Assembly (NCBI GenBank): GCA_034429215.1
Contig: DAOUGI010000081.1
Location: 1 to 25,597, forward strand
Source of the DNA: JAFGOG01 sp034429215
Lineage (GTDB): Bacteria > Chloroflexota > Anaerolineae > JAAYZQ01
DNA length: 25,597 bases
Direction of reading: 5' to 3'
Part shown: positions 1-7,797 of the stretch, piece by piece
How the letters are laid out: every line of letters starts with the position of its first letter
Position numbering within the stretch: the stretch's first letter is position 1
The notes under the pieces: generated by a model
Told to the model about the DNA's origin: nothing
What the model saw: only the letters and a program-made list of their open reading frames with translations
The model's database searches: none
Made by a program: the position numbers and the translations under genes

Positions 1-38
1 TCCTTTCATATTGAGGCTCGAAGGATAGTAGTTTGGCT

Positions 39-67
39 AGTATAGCACAGGATAAACCCGGTGTCAA
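39..67 (-). promoter_or_regulatory. Consensus sigma-70-type promoter firing off the left edge
   Basis: On the minus strand TTGACA (67-62) and TATACT (44-39) are separated by exactly 17 bp, a textbook housekeeping promoter. Transcription would start near position 32 and run leftward out of the window, so the gene it serves is not visible. It lies just downstream of the amylase terminator hairpin (77-109), which fits the start of a new transcription unit. The assignment rests on sequence match alone. Confidence 0.75.
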
Positions 68-76
68 AGAAAGACA

Positions 77-109
77 GGAAACCCGGTTTCTTTTCAGAAA
101 CCGGGTTCC
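77..109 (-). terminator. Palindromic terminator after the amylase gene
   Basis: The arms at 80-91 and 96-107 are perfectly complementary over 12 bp (AACCCGGTTTCT / AGAAACCGGGTT) around a 4-nt loop. A bulged A at 79 allows two more G-C pairs. On the minus strand the hairpin follows the amylase stop codon by about 20 nt and is followed by a pyrimidine-rich tail (TCCTGTCTTTCTTT). This reads as an intrinsic terminator, though the U-run is interrupted. A partial copy of one arm (AAACCCGGT) lies at 54-62. Confidence 0.7.
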
Positions 110-128
110 CAGATAAAGGCTGACCAGC

Positions 129-3100
129 TTACTGCTTGGTCACGACAGGCAGGTAGTACCAGTAGCCGCCGGCGGTGAAAAAGCGCCAGGCATACTCCTG
201 CTGGAGGGCGATCCCCTCGTTATCGGCGCCTAGCCCTTTCAGGCCGGTCTTGAGCGTCACCACGTACATGGTTCCCTCATCGAGGGACACTGTCGGCGTC
301 AGCAGGATCGTCGTCGCCGTCATCTCGGTGTGGTGGAAGAAACCGATCTCCAGCACCGGCGCGGCCGCCCCACCGCTGACCGCCACGTTGTCGAAGGTGA
401 TCGTGTCTGGGTCCAGGTAGCGGCTGAGCGTGACGCTGATCGTCGCCGCCGGGTCCACGCCGAACTCGCCGCTGGCCGGCTCGTGGGCGATGACCAGCGG
501 GTCGCGCCAGTAGTGGACCGTGTCGGCCAGGAGCTGGTGGCCGTCGACGCCATAGCTGATCGTCGCGTGGCGGTTTTCCAGGCCGACGATCGGCCCCCAC
601 CACTCATTGACGTCCCAACTGCCGCGGGTGTACTTGTACTGGATCGGCAGCCCGTCGGCCAGGGTGATGACCCGCGTCCAGGTAACGTCGCCCGTCTTGG
701 TCAGGGCAACCGTCTGCGGATCGCACCAGCCGCACAGCTCTGCCGCGTCGCCCGCCACATAGATCGTCGCGTCGGCCGGCGTATAGTCGGGCACCACCAC
801 CTGGAAGGTGACGGCCACCATCTTGGCCTGGGCCGTGGCCTCGACCTGGTTGGAGTAGCCGGAGAGGTTAAAGCTGGTGTCCACAGCCTGGACGACATAG
901 TAGTAGGTCTGGCCGCCGGTCACGGACGCGTCGGTGTAGGTCGTCGTCGGCGCCAGCACGCGGGCGATCTTGGTTCCTACCGTGCCGCTCACCTCGGAGC
1001 GGTAGAGGTCGTAGGCATACAGCGTCGGGTCGCCGGTCACCGGGTCCCAGGCCAGGGCGATCCAGCCGGCCGACCAGTCGGTCACCCGCAGGTTGAGCGG
1101 GGTGTCCGGCGCCGTAGTATCCGCCGAAGGCAGGACGGTCAGCACGCCGGGCTGGTTGGCGGCAGTGAGGGCATAGCTCCAATCCCGGCCTTGCGTCGTG
1201 CTAAAGCGGGCCACGTACTGGAACGTGCCGATTTCCTCGGGCACGAGGCCGGCCGCATACTGGTCGTTGCTGCCTATGTCGCCCACATACTCTGCCGCGA
1301 TCCATGTGTCCCAGGCGCTGGGCAGCGTGCCACTGATGCCATAGCCCACCTCGGCCAGGACACCTTGTCCCTGGCCGGCCGGGTTGGTCAGGCCGTCAAT
1401 CCACACCTGGGCCGAGATCGGCTGGGTGGGGACGATTCCGATGGTATGCACGATGGCCGGCGGTTCCAGGTTGCCGGCCCAACCAATTGTCGCGTGAGGC
1501 ATCGCCGCGGCCTCGTTCGAGCGGACGCTCTCATTGCCCGCCGCGTCGAGGGCGGTGACCACATAGTAGTACCAGGTGCCGTTGACCGCCGTCGTGTCGT
1601 CGTAAGTTGTGCCCGTCAGACCCGACGCGATCAGGGTATAGCCGCCGCCTGTGACATAACTGCGGTACAGGTTGTAGGCAGCAGCGCTGGCTACGGCATC
1701 CCAAGAGAGAGATACCACACTGTCGCCCTCCACCGCGGCGAGGTTGGCCGGGGCATTGGGTGGGATCAGGTCCTGGCCGGCGTTCGCGGTCAGAACCGCG
1801 CCCCACAGCGGCGCCACAGTCAGGGTGACCTGGCCGCCGGTTACGGTGTAACTGCCGCCGTTCAGCTCGTCGGTCAGGATCGTGCCCTCGGGCAGGTAGC
1901 CGCTCACATCCACTGCCACGGACTGATTGATGCCCCTGGCCGAGGTGCTGCGGTTGACGACCACCACCGCCGCATCGTCGCCCAGCTTGCGGCCATAGGC
2001 ATACACCTGGGCACCGTCGTCGGCCAGCAGCGTATCGAACGAGCCGGTGCGCAGCGCCGGGTGGGCGTTGCGAATGGCCGCCAGCGTCGCATAGTGGATG
2101 CGCATGCCGGTGTCCTGCTTGCGCCAGGCCGGCAGGTCGCTATAGCCCGGCAGGTCGGGCCAGGGATAGGGCTGGCGGTTGTATGGGTCGCTGTAATAAA
2201 CGCCGCCGGGGTTGGCGGAGCTGGCCTGGCCAAAGCCGGTCAGGCCCACCTCGTCGCCATAGTAGATGGTCGGCGCGCCGGGCATGGTCATCTGGACGAT
2301 GGCCAGCACCTTCTGGCGGGCCTTGCCGTCGCTATAGTCGGCATCGGTCGGATCTCCGTCCTGGTCGAGCGGGATCAGCACCCGGTTGGTGTCGTGGCTG
2401 TCCACCAGGTTTAGGGCAGCGTACCACGCCTCGGCCGGATAGTCCTCCTCGATGCTGTGCATCAGGCTGTCGAACTGGCTGACGGTCAGGGCGGCGATAA
2501 AGCTGTTGGTGTCCTGCCAGTCGGTCTCGCGCAGCAGCCCGATGAGGGCGTTACGGAAACGATAGTTCATGGCGCTGTCCAGTTGATCGCCCAGGATAAA
2601 GCGGCTGGCGTCGCCCCACTCTTCGGCGATGGTGATCGCATCCGGATTGGCGGTGCGGATATAGGGCCGCCAGTCCTGCCAGAAGGTCGAATTCACGTCG
2701 CCGGCCACGTCCAACCGCCAGCCGTCGGCCCCCTGCTCCAGCCAATAGGCGCCGATGGCCGGCGTGACACGGTACAGGTAATCGCGCACGCCCACGCCGT
2801 CGTCGGTGGTGTTCAGCTTGGGCAGCGAGTCAAAGCCCCACCACGCCTGGTAGTTGGTATCGCCGGCGCACACGCCCGTGCCGGCCGGGCTGGCCGGCGT
2901 AAAGTAGTACCAAGTGCGGTACGGGCTGTTCACGTCCTCGCAGGCGCCCACCTCGGCATAGTGCCCATAGCGGTCAAAGTAGACGCTGTCACTGGAGGTG
3001 TGGTTAAAGACGCCGTCCAGCACGAGGTGCATGTCCCGCGCCTCCAGCTCAGCGACCAGTGTCTGGAAGGTCGCCAGGTCGCCGAAATTGTCGTCGACGG

Positions 3101-5216
3101 CCTCATAGTCGGTGGTGTCGTACTTGTGGTTGGAGGGCGATTCAAAGATCGGGTTCAGATACAGTGTCGTGACGCCCAGGTTTTCGATATAGTCCAACCT
3201 GTCGATGATCCCCTGCAGGTCGCCGCCGTAGAACAGCTTGCTGTACGACCCCTCCCACGGCCCAGTCTCGCGCGGGTCGGGCACGATCCAGTTCCACTGC
3301 GGCGCCGTGAGCACGCCGGGGTCTTCGTTATAGAAGAAGGTGCCGCTGATCGGGTCGTTGGCCGATACGCCGTTGCGGAAGCGATCGGGGAAGATCTGGT
3401 ACACGACGGCGTTCTTGAACCAGTCGGGCGTGTCGAAAGCCGGATCGTAGACGTCGATCTGGTATGAATAGTCGGGCGAGTCGTTGTAGGCCTGGCCCAG
3501 CCCGCCGTCGAACAGGTCATCGTCCTCGTAATAGTCGGTATCGCTGCCGTCGGTCACGAGGAAGCGGTAGTAGAGAATAGTCTCGTAATCGGGCGCGTCC
3601 AGCTCTACCTGCCACACGGCATAGTCGAACGGATCGCCGGGCAGGGTCGCCACCTGGGTCATGGGATAGAAGCTCTGCGTCCCCAGCGTATTGTCCCAGA
3701 CGCGGGCCTTGACTTCGGTCACGTCGCCGGCGTAGGTGCGGAAGCGGAGAGTGACCGGCGTCATCTTGGGCACAGCGCCAAACGGCGTCCGGTACATGTC
3801 ACTGCGCGAGTCGTGCTCCAGCCCATCCCACCAGACGTTGTCGTCGGTGCCGGGCGGTGTCGGCTCATAGTTCTTGAGCTGATAGAAGGTCGAGTTGGCG
3901 AGCACGGCCTGGGTTGACCAGTCGGAAGCATTCCAGTCGTCGGCCGGGTCGTTGATCGTGTCCTGGGCGTTATCGCCGCCCCCGCCGCCGGTGTCCCATA
4001 CCTCCATCCACACCGATGCCGGGTTGCCCAGGTCGGCCTTGGCCACCTGCCACTCGATAGCAGACGGCGTGCCGGCGCCGATGGCGCCCGCCGCGACCTG
4101 GTGCACGTTGCCCCAGTCCCAGGCCGAGCCGGTCCAGGGAACGATCTGCGTGTCACCCGGATCGTAGGGCGCCGCATCCACCCAGGTGTAGATGCCATAC
4201 TCGGGCTTGTGCGGGTCGTTCACCACCACGTTCCGTGTCCAGGCGTCGCTCGTGGCGCCGCTGGCGTCGTTGGTCGTGTCGACATACATGACATACTTGC
4301 CCCAGTTGGTCGCCCCGATGTCGGCGTTGATGGTGTAGGCAAAGTAGAGGTAGTTGATGTCCTCGGCGACGTACAGGTCGAGGAGGTCCATGTTGGGGTT
4401 GCCATTGCCGTCACCGGCCGAGTCGCTGGCGATCGGCGCCCCGTAGACCTGGTCGATCTGGCCGTCGACCAGCGGCGCCCCGAACTGGGTCGAGTTGGCG
4501 AGCACGGCCTGGGTTGACCAGTCGGTAGCATTCCAGTCATCGGCCGGGTTGTTGATCGTGTCCTGGGCGTTGTCGCCCCCGCCGCCGCCGGTGTTCCATA
4601 TCTCTACCCACAGCGTATTGGGGCTGCCCAGGTCGGCCTTGGCCACCTGCCACTCGATGACAGAGGGCGTGCCGGCGCCGATGGCGCCGGCCGCGACCTG
4701 GCGCACGTTGCCCCAGTCCCAGGCCGAGCCGGTCCAGGGAACGATCTGGGTGTCACCCGGATCGTAGGGCGCCGCATCCACCCAGGTGTAGATGCCGTAC
4801 TCGGGCTTGTGCGGGTCGTTCACCACCACGTTGCGCGTCCAGGCGTCGCTCGTGGCGCCGGCGGCGTCGTTGGTCGTGTCAACGTACATGACATACTTGC
4901 CCCAGTTGGTCGCCCCGATGTCGGCGTTGATGGTATAGGCGAAATAAAAGTTGGTGGCGTCCTGGGCCACATACAGGTCCAGGAGGTCCATGTTGGGGTT
5001 GCCATTGCCGTCGCCAGACGAGTCGCTGGCGATTGGCGGGCCATAGGCCGCGTCGATCACACCGTCGACGATGATGCCGGCCTGGGGGCCGGTGGGCACA
5101 GCCGCCGCCAAGAGCGGGGCGGCCGGGTGGGCCATCGCGGGGGAGGCTGCCGGGCTGATCAACAGACTCAGCAGCACTACCAGAACACAGATCGGGCGCA
5201 CTAGAGATCGCTTCAT
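129..5216 (-). CDS. Secreted multidomain GH13 alpha-amylase/pullulanase-type glycoside hydrolase
   Basis: Probable extracellular enzyme cleaving alpha-glucans such as starch, glycogen or pullulan. An N-terminal signal peptide (residues about 1-30, KRSLVRP then a hydrophobic core and APAMA-like site) is followed by two near-identical 200-residue modules (about 47-243 and 247-443, DOMON/CBM9-like by their VDGxID start; inference). Next is an N-terminal beta domain like those of neopullulanases (about 447-590) and the GH13 barrel (about 595-1060). The four GH13 regions are visible: DGVFNH 734-739; GWRLDV with nucleophile D836; AEEW with acid/base E865; DSHD with D942. A beta domain follows, then Fn3 (about 1152-1240), an unassigned beta-rich segment (1245-1365), Fn3 (1367-1464), a CBM20-like starch-binding domain (1467-1572), an Ig-like domain (1573-1680) and a YYLPVVTKQ tail. 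The start ATG follows GAGGAGG. Exact substrate (amylase, pullulanase or both) cannot be told from sequence. Confidence 0.93.
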   Translation of the reverse strand: MKRSLVRPICVLVVLLSLLISPAASPAMAHPAAPLLAAAVPTGPQAGIIVDGVIDAAYGPPIASDSSGDGNGNPNMDLLDLYVAQDATNFYFAYTINADIGATNWGKYVMYVDTTNDAAGATSDAWTRNVVVNDPHKPEYGIYTWVDAAPYDPGDTQIVPWTGSAWDWGNVRQVAAGAIGAGTPSVIEWQVAKADLGSPNTLWVEIWNTGGGGGDNAQDTINNPADDWNATDWSTQAVLANSTQFGAPLVDGQIDQVYGAPIASDSAGDGNGNPNMDLLDLYVAEDINYLYFAYTINADIGATNWGKYVMYVDTTNDASGATSDAWTRNVVVNDPHKPEYGIYTWVDAAPYDPGDTQIVPWTGSAWDWGNVHQVAAGAIGAGTPSAIEWQVAKADLGNPASVWMEVWDTGGGGGDNAQDTINDPADDWNASDWSTQAVLANSTFYQLKNYEPTPPGTDDNVWWDGLEHDSRSDMYRTPFGAVPKMTPVTLRFRTYAGDVTEVKARVWDNTLGTQSFYPMTQVATLPGDPFDYAVWQVELDAPDYETILYYRFLVTDGSDTDYYEDDDLFDGGLGQAYNDSPDYSYQIDVYDPAFDTPDWFKNAVVYQIFPDRFRNGVSANDPISGTFFYNEDPGVLTAPQWNWIVPDPRETGPWEGSYSKLFYGGDLQGIIDRLDYIENLGVTTLYLNPIFESPSNHKYDTTDYEAVDDNFGDLATFQTLVAELEARDMHLVLDGVFNHTSSDSVYFDRYGHYAEVGACEDVNSPYRTWYYFTPASPAGTGVCAGDTNYQAWWGFDSLPKLNTTDDGVGVRDYLYRVTPAIGAYWLEQGADGWRLDVAGDVNSTFWQDWRPYIRTANPDAITIAEEWGDASRFILGDQLDSAMNYRFRNALIGLLRETDWQDTNSFIAALTVSQFDSLMHSIEEDYPAEAWYAALNLVDSHDTNRVLIPLDQDGDPTDADYSDGKARQKVLAIVQMTMPGAPTIYYGDEVGLTGFGQASSANPGGVYYSDPYNRQPYPWPDLPGYSDLPAWRKQDTGMRIHYATLAAIRNAHPALRTGSFDTLLADDGAQVYAYGRKLGDDAAVVVVNRSTSARGINQSVAVDVSGYLPEGTILTDELNGGSYTVTGGQVTLTVAPLWGAVLTANAGQDLIPPNAPANLAAVEGDSVVSLSWDAVASAAAYNLYRSYVTGGGYTLIASGLTGTTYDDTTAVNGTWYYYVVTALDAAGNESVRSNEAAAMPHATIGWAGNLEPPAIVHTIGIVPTQPISAQVWIDGLTNPAGQGQGVLAEVGYGISGTLPSAWDTWIAAEYVGDIGSNDQYAAGLVPEEIGTFQYVARFSTTQGRDWSYALTAANQPGVLTVLPSADTTAPDTPLNLRVTDWSAGWIALAWDPVTGDPTLYAYDLYRSEVSGTVGTKIARVLAPTTTYTDASVTGGQTYYYVVQAVDTSFNLSGYSNQVEATAQAKMVAVTFQVVVPDYTPADATIYVAGDAAELCGWCDPQTVALTKTGDVTWTRVITLADGLPIQYKYTRGSWDVNEWWGPIVGLENRHATISYGVDGHQLLADTVHYWRDPLVIAHEPASGEFGVDPAATISVTLSRYLDPDTITFDNVAVSGGAAAPVLEIGFFHHTEMTATTILLTPTVSLDEGTMYVVTLKTGLKGLGADNEGIALQQEYAWRFFTAGGYWYYLPVVTKQ
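3893..5075 (-). repeat. Tandem 600-bp duplication inside the amylase gene
   Basis: Two direct copies with a period of exactly 600 bp (about 4493-5075 and 3893-4475) encode the two N-terminal 200-residue modules. Many 60-bp blocks differ at only 2-6 positions. Divergence concentrates in two patches, around 3990-4025 / 4590-4625 and 4335-4380 / 4935-4980. The near-identity at DNA level indicates a recent duplication or ongoing gene conversion rather than an old domain repeat. Confidence 0.95.
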
Positions 5217-5240
5217 AGCTTCCTCCTCGTATGGGGTTGT

Positions 5241-5262
5241 CCGATTACAGCGATGTCATCGG
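5241..5262. promoter_or_regulatory. Palindrome in the amylase 5' leader, possible operator
   Basis: CGATGTCATCG (5251-5261) is an 11-bp palindrome around a central base. CCGAT (5241-5245) and ATCGG (5258-5262) form a second, overlapping inverted repeat. Both lie between the predicted amylase transcription start (about 5279) and its ribosome binding site. This is a suitable place for a repressor operator or a leader hairpin. No regulator family is recognisable from it. Confidence 0.3.
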
Positions 5263-5285
5263 TTCTGTAGCCGCGGACAAGGGCA

Positions 5286-5314
5286 ATTATAAGCGCGAGT
5301 CAGGCAGGTGTCAA
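5286..5314 (-). promoter_or_regulatory. Perfect consensus promoter of the amylase gene
   Basis: On the minus strand TTGACA (5314-5309) and TATAAT (5291-5286) are 17 bp apart, matching the sigma-70 consensus at all twelve positions. Transcription would start near 5279 and give a leader of about 63 nt, ending in a GAGGAGG ribosome binding site before the ATG at 5216. Confidence 0.85.
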
Positions 5315-5344
5315 GAGAACAAGAAGGATTGACGAAGCATCGAT

Positions 5345-5373
5345 TTGTTCACCGGCCCGAATTGGCATATACT
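5345..5373 (+). promoter_or_regulatory. topA promoter, probably giving a leaderless mRNA
   Basis: TTGTTC (5345-5350), a 17-bp spacer and TATACT (5368-5373) form a good promoter. The -10 hexamer occupies -12 to -7 relative to the topA ATG, so the expected transcription start falls on or next to the A of the start codon. No Shine-Dalgarno sequence lies between the -10 box and the ATG. Confidence 0.65.
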
Positions 5374-5379
5374 TGAGCC

Positions 5380-7389
5380 ATGAATCCCAACCTCGTGATC
5401 GTCGAGTCGCCGGCCAAGGCAAAAACGCTATCCGGCATCCTGGGGCCGGGCTACCGGGTGGTGGCCTCGCTGGGCCACGTCCGCGACCTGCCGGCCAAGG
5501 ATCTGGGCGTTGACCTGGATGCCGGCTTTAACCCACATTATGTCACTGCCCCGGGCAAGCTCAAGACGATCCAGCGCCTGCGGCAGGCGGCCCAGGGAGC
5601 AGCCACGGTCTACCTGGCTACCGACCCCGACCGCGAGGGCGAGGCGATCGCCTGGCACGTGCTCCAGGTGCTCAAGCTGCCCAGGGGCACGCCGGTCCAC
5701 CGCGTCGCCTTTCACGCCATCACCCCGGCAGCGGTCCGGGCCGCCATGGACCAGCCCGGACCGCTCGACGAGCACCTGGTCGAGGCGCAGCAGACGCGGC
5801 GGATCCTCGACCGGCTGGTCGGCTACAAGGTCAGCCCGCTGCTGTGGCGGCGCGTCAAGGGCGGCCGGGCCGGCCCGCGCAAAAAGGGCAGCGGCCTGTC
5901 GGCGGGACGGGTGCAGACGGTCGCTCTGCGCCTGGTGGTGGACCGCGAGCGCGAGATCGAGGCCTTTGTCCCCGAGGAGTACTGGACGCTGGAGGCACGC
6001 CTGGAACAGCAGGTGGATGGTGCGGCGCCATTTACCGCCGAGTTGTGGCGGATAGGCAGGGACAAGCCGGATCTCAAGACGCAGGCTGACGTGCAGCGGA
6101 TCGTGGACGACCTGGCGCCCGGCGGCGACCTGAAGGCGGCGCTGTGGTGGGTGGAGAGCAGCGAGACGCTGCGCAAAAACCGCCGTCCCGACCCGCCCTT
6201 TACCACCAGCACCATGCAGCAGGCGGCGGCGCGCTCGCTGCACTTGCCGCCCGGGCTGACGATGAAGCTGGCCCAGCAGTTGTACGAGGGGGTCCCGTTG
6301 GGCGAGGCAGGCACGGTCGGGCTGATCACCTACATGCGCACCGACTCGACGGCGGTCGCTCCCGAAGCCCAGACCGCAGCGCGGGAGGTGATCGAGCGTT
6401 TCTGGGGAGCCGGCTACCTGCCCGCCAGTCCGCCGGTCTACCACACCAAGATCAAATCGGCGCAGGAGGCCCACGAGGCGATCCGGCCCACCGACCCGCA
6501 GCGCACGCCCAAGGCAGTGCGGCCCTTCCTCGACGACAAGCTGGCGGCGCTGTACGAGCTGATCTGGCGGCGGTTCATCGCCAGCCAGATGGCCGACGCC
6601 CTGTACGACGTGACCACCGCCCTCATCCCCACCGCCCGCGGCGAGCGTGCCAACCGCCTGCCCTACCTGTTTCGCGCCGTCGGCCGGCTGCTGGTTTTTG
6701 ACGGCTTTTTAAAGGTTTACGAGGAGGGCCGCGACCCCGGCGAGGATCTGGATGCAGCGGAGGGCGGCGGCCCGCTGCCCCCTCTGCACCCCGGCGAGCC
6801 GCTCGGCCTGCTGGAGCTGATCCCCAAGCAGCACTGGACCCAGCCGCCGCCGCGCTATACCGAGGCGTCGCTGATCAAAGAGCTGGAAAAGCGGGGCATC
6901 GGCCGGCCATCAACTTTTGCCGGCATGGTCGACCTGATCCAGGACCGGGGCTATGTGGCCAAGGAGCAGCGCTTCTTAAAGCCAACGCCGCTGGGGTTTG
7001 CCGTATGCGACCTGCTGGTCGGCTTTTTTCCCGACCTGTTCGACTATAATTTTACCGCTCAGATGGAAGACACGCTGGACGAGATCGCCGGCGGCCGCGC
7101 CGAGCGGCTGGCGACGCTGGAGGCGTTCTGGGCCGGGCTCGAGCCGGCCCTGCTCAAGGCCGGGGCCGAGATGCCCAAGGTCCAGGTTGAGACACCGCCG
7201 GCGCCGGCCAGGCGGGCCGGCAAACAGGGCAAGGCCAAGGGCCAGGCGGCCACGCCGACGGGCAAGACCTGCCCCCAGTGCGGCGGCGCCCTGGTCCAGC
7301 GCCAGGGCAAATACGGGCCTTTTGTGGGCTGCTCTAGCTATCCCAAGTGCCGGTACATAGAAAAGACGACAGGCCGATCGCGCTCATAG
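5380..7389 (+). CDS. topA: DNA topoisomerase I (type IA)
   Basis: Relaxes negatively supercoiled DNA by single-strand passage through a covalent phosphotyrosine. The Toprim domain (about 4-125) shows E9 in VESPAKAKT and the acidic triad in TDPDREGE (D82, D84, E88). The catalytic tyrosine is Y318 in ITYMRTDS, with R320 beside it. GLSAGRVQ (172-179) and EKRGIGRPST (503-512) are family landmarks. A basic linker (about 600-628) leads to one four-cysteine zinc ribbon (C631, C634, C651, C657), fewer than in many relatives, so the 669-residue length is compact. An extra basic, Gly-rich insert (about 160-171) precedes GLSAGRVQ. The ATG start agrees with the start of family homology but has no ribosome binding site, as expected if the mRNA is leaderless. 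The gene is divergent from the amylase, and its last codons overlap the convergent Nudix gene. Confidence 0.97.
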   Translation: MNPNLVIVESPAKAKTLSGILGPGYRVVASLGHVRDLPAKDLGVDLDAGFNPHYVTAPGKLKTIQRLRQAAQGAATVYLATDPDREGEAIAWHVLQVLKLPRGTPVHRVAFHAITPAAVRAAMDQPGPLDEHLVEAQQTRRILDRLVGYKVSPLLWRRVKGGRAGPRKKGSGLSAGRVQTVALRLVVDREREIEAFVPEEYWTLEARLEQQVDGAAPFTAELWRIGRDKPDLKTQADVQRIVDDLAPGGDLKAALWWVESSETLRKNRRPDPPFTTSTMQQAAARSLHLPPGLTMKLAQQLYEGVPLGEAGTVGLITYMRTDSTAVAPEAQTAAREVIERFWGAGYLPASPPVYHTKIKSAQEAHEAIRPTDPQRTPKAVRPFLDDKLAALYELIWRRFIASQMADALYDVTTALIPTARGERANRLPYLFRAVGRLLVFDGFLKVYEEGRDPGEDLDAAEGGGPLPPLHPGEPLGLLELIPKQHWTQPPPRYTEASLIKELEKRGIGRPSTFAGMVDLIQDRGYVAKEQRFLKPTPLGFAVCDLLVGFFPDLFDYNFTAQMEDTLDEIAGGRAERLATLEAFWAGLEPALLKAGAEMPKVQVETPPAPARRAGKQGKAKGQAATPTGKTCPQCGGALVQRQGKYGPFVGCSSYPKCRYIEKTTGRSRS

Positions 7390-7791
7390 GCCGAGGGCCT
7401 TTTCCACGGTCCGGGGTGGATGGTACCGGATGGTGCGGATCTCTTCCGCCGAGAACCAGCGGGGGGTCTTTTGCCCATAGCGGTGCTGCGCCTCGGCGGC
7501 CAGCTCGCCGCCGGTGACGCTCCCAGAAAAGGTGATGGTGATGCTGTGCCACGGCCTGTCGGGCAGGATCACCTCGCTGACGTTCAGCAGCCCGGTAATC
7601 TGCGCCTCCAGGCCGGTTTCCTCGGCCAGCTCGCGCAGGGCGGCCCGGTGCAGGCTCTCGCCAAACTCCACGCGGCCGCCGGGGAGGTTCCACTGGACCG
7701 AGCCGGCGTCGGTGTTATAGTGGGGCACCAGGAGGATCTTTTGTTCGTGAACAACAGCCAGACAAGCACGGACGCGAATGGTGTCGCCCAT
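7384..7791 (-). CDS. Nudix (MutT-like) hydrolase
   Basis: A single-domain Nudix protein of 135 residues that would hydrolyse a nucleoside diphosphate linked to another moiety; the substrate is not predictable. The Nudix box GX5EX7REUXEEXGU is complete at residues 39-61 (G39, E45, R53, E54, E57, E58, G60). It is the last gene of the rpsB-to-cdsA run, starting 6 bp after the cdsA stop, so it is probably cotranscribed. Its stop codon lies inside the end of topA, giving a 6-bp tail-to-tail overlap. The ATG at 7791 has only a weak upstream GGTAG, which suggests translational coupling to cdsA. Confidence 0.88.
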   Translation of the reverse strand: MGDTIRVRACLAVVHEQKILLVPHYNTDAGSVQWNLPGGRVEFGESLHRAALRELAEETGLEAQITGLLNVSEVILPDRPWHSITITFSGSVTGGELAAEAQHRYGQKTPRWFSAEEIRTIRYHPPRTVEKALGL

Positions 7792-7797
7792 GAGCCG

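Noticed and set aside
330..2414. 694-codon open frame on the plus strand opposite the amylase
   Set aside because: It lies wholly antisense to a gene with clear GH13 motifs. Its protein is rich in R, G, V and H with no recognisable domain, which is typical of shadow frames in GC-rich DNA.
5329..5373. TTGACG at 5329 as the -35 for topA
   Set aside because: The gap to TATACT would be 33 bp. TTGTTC at 5345 gives the correct 17 bp.
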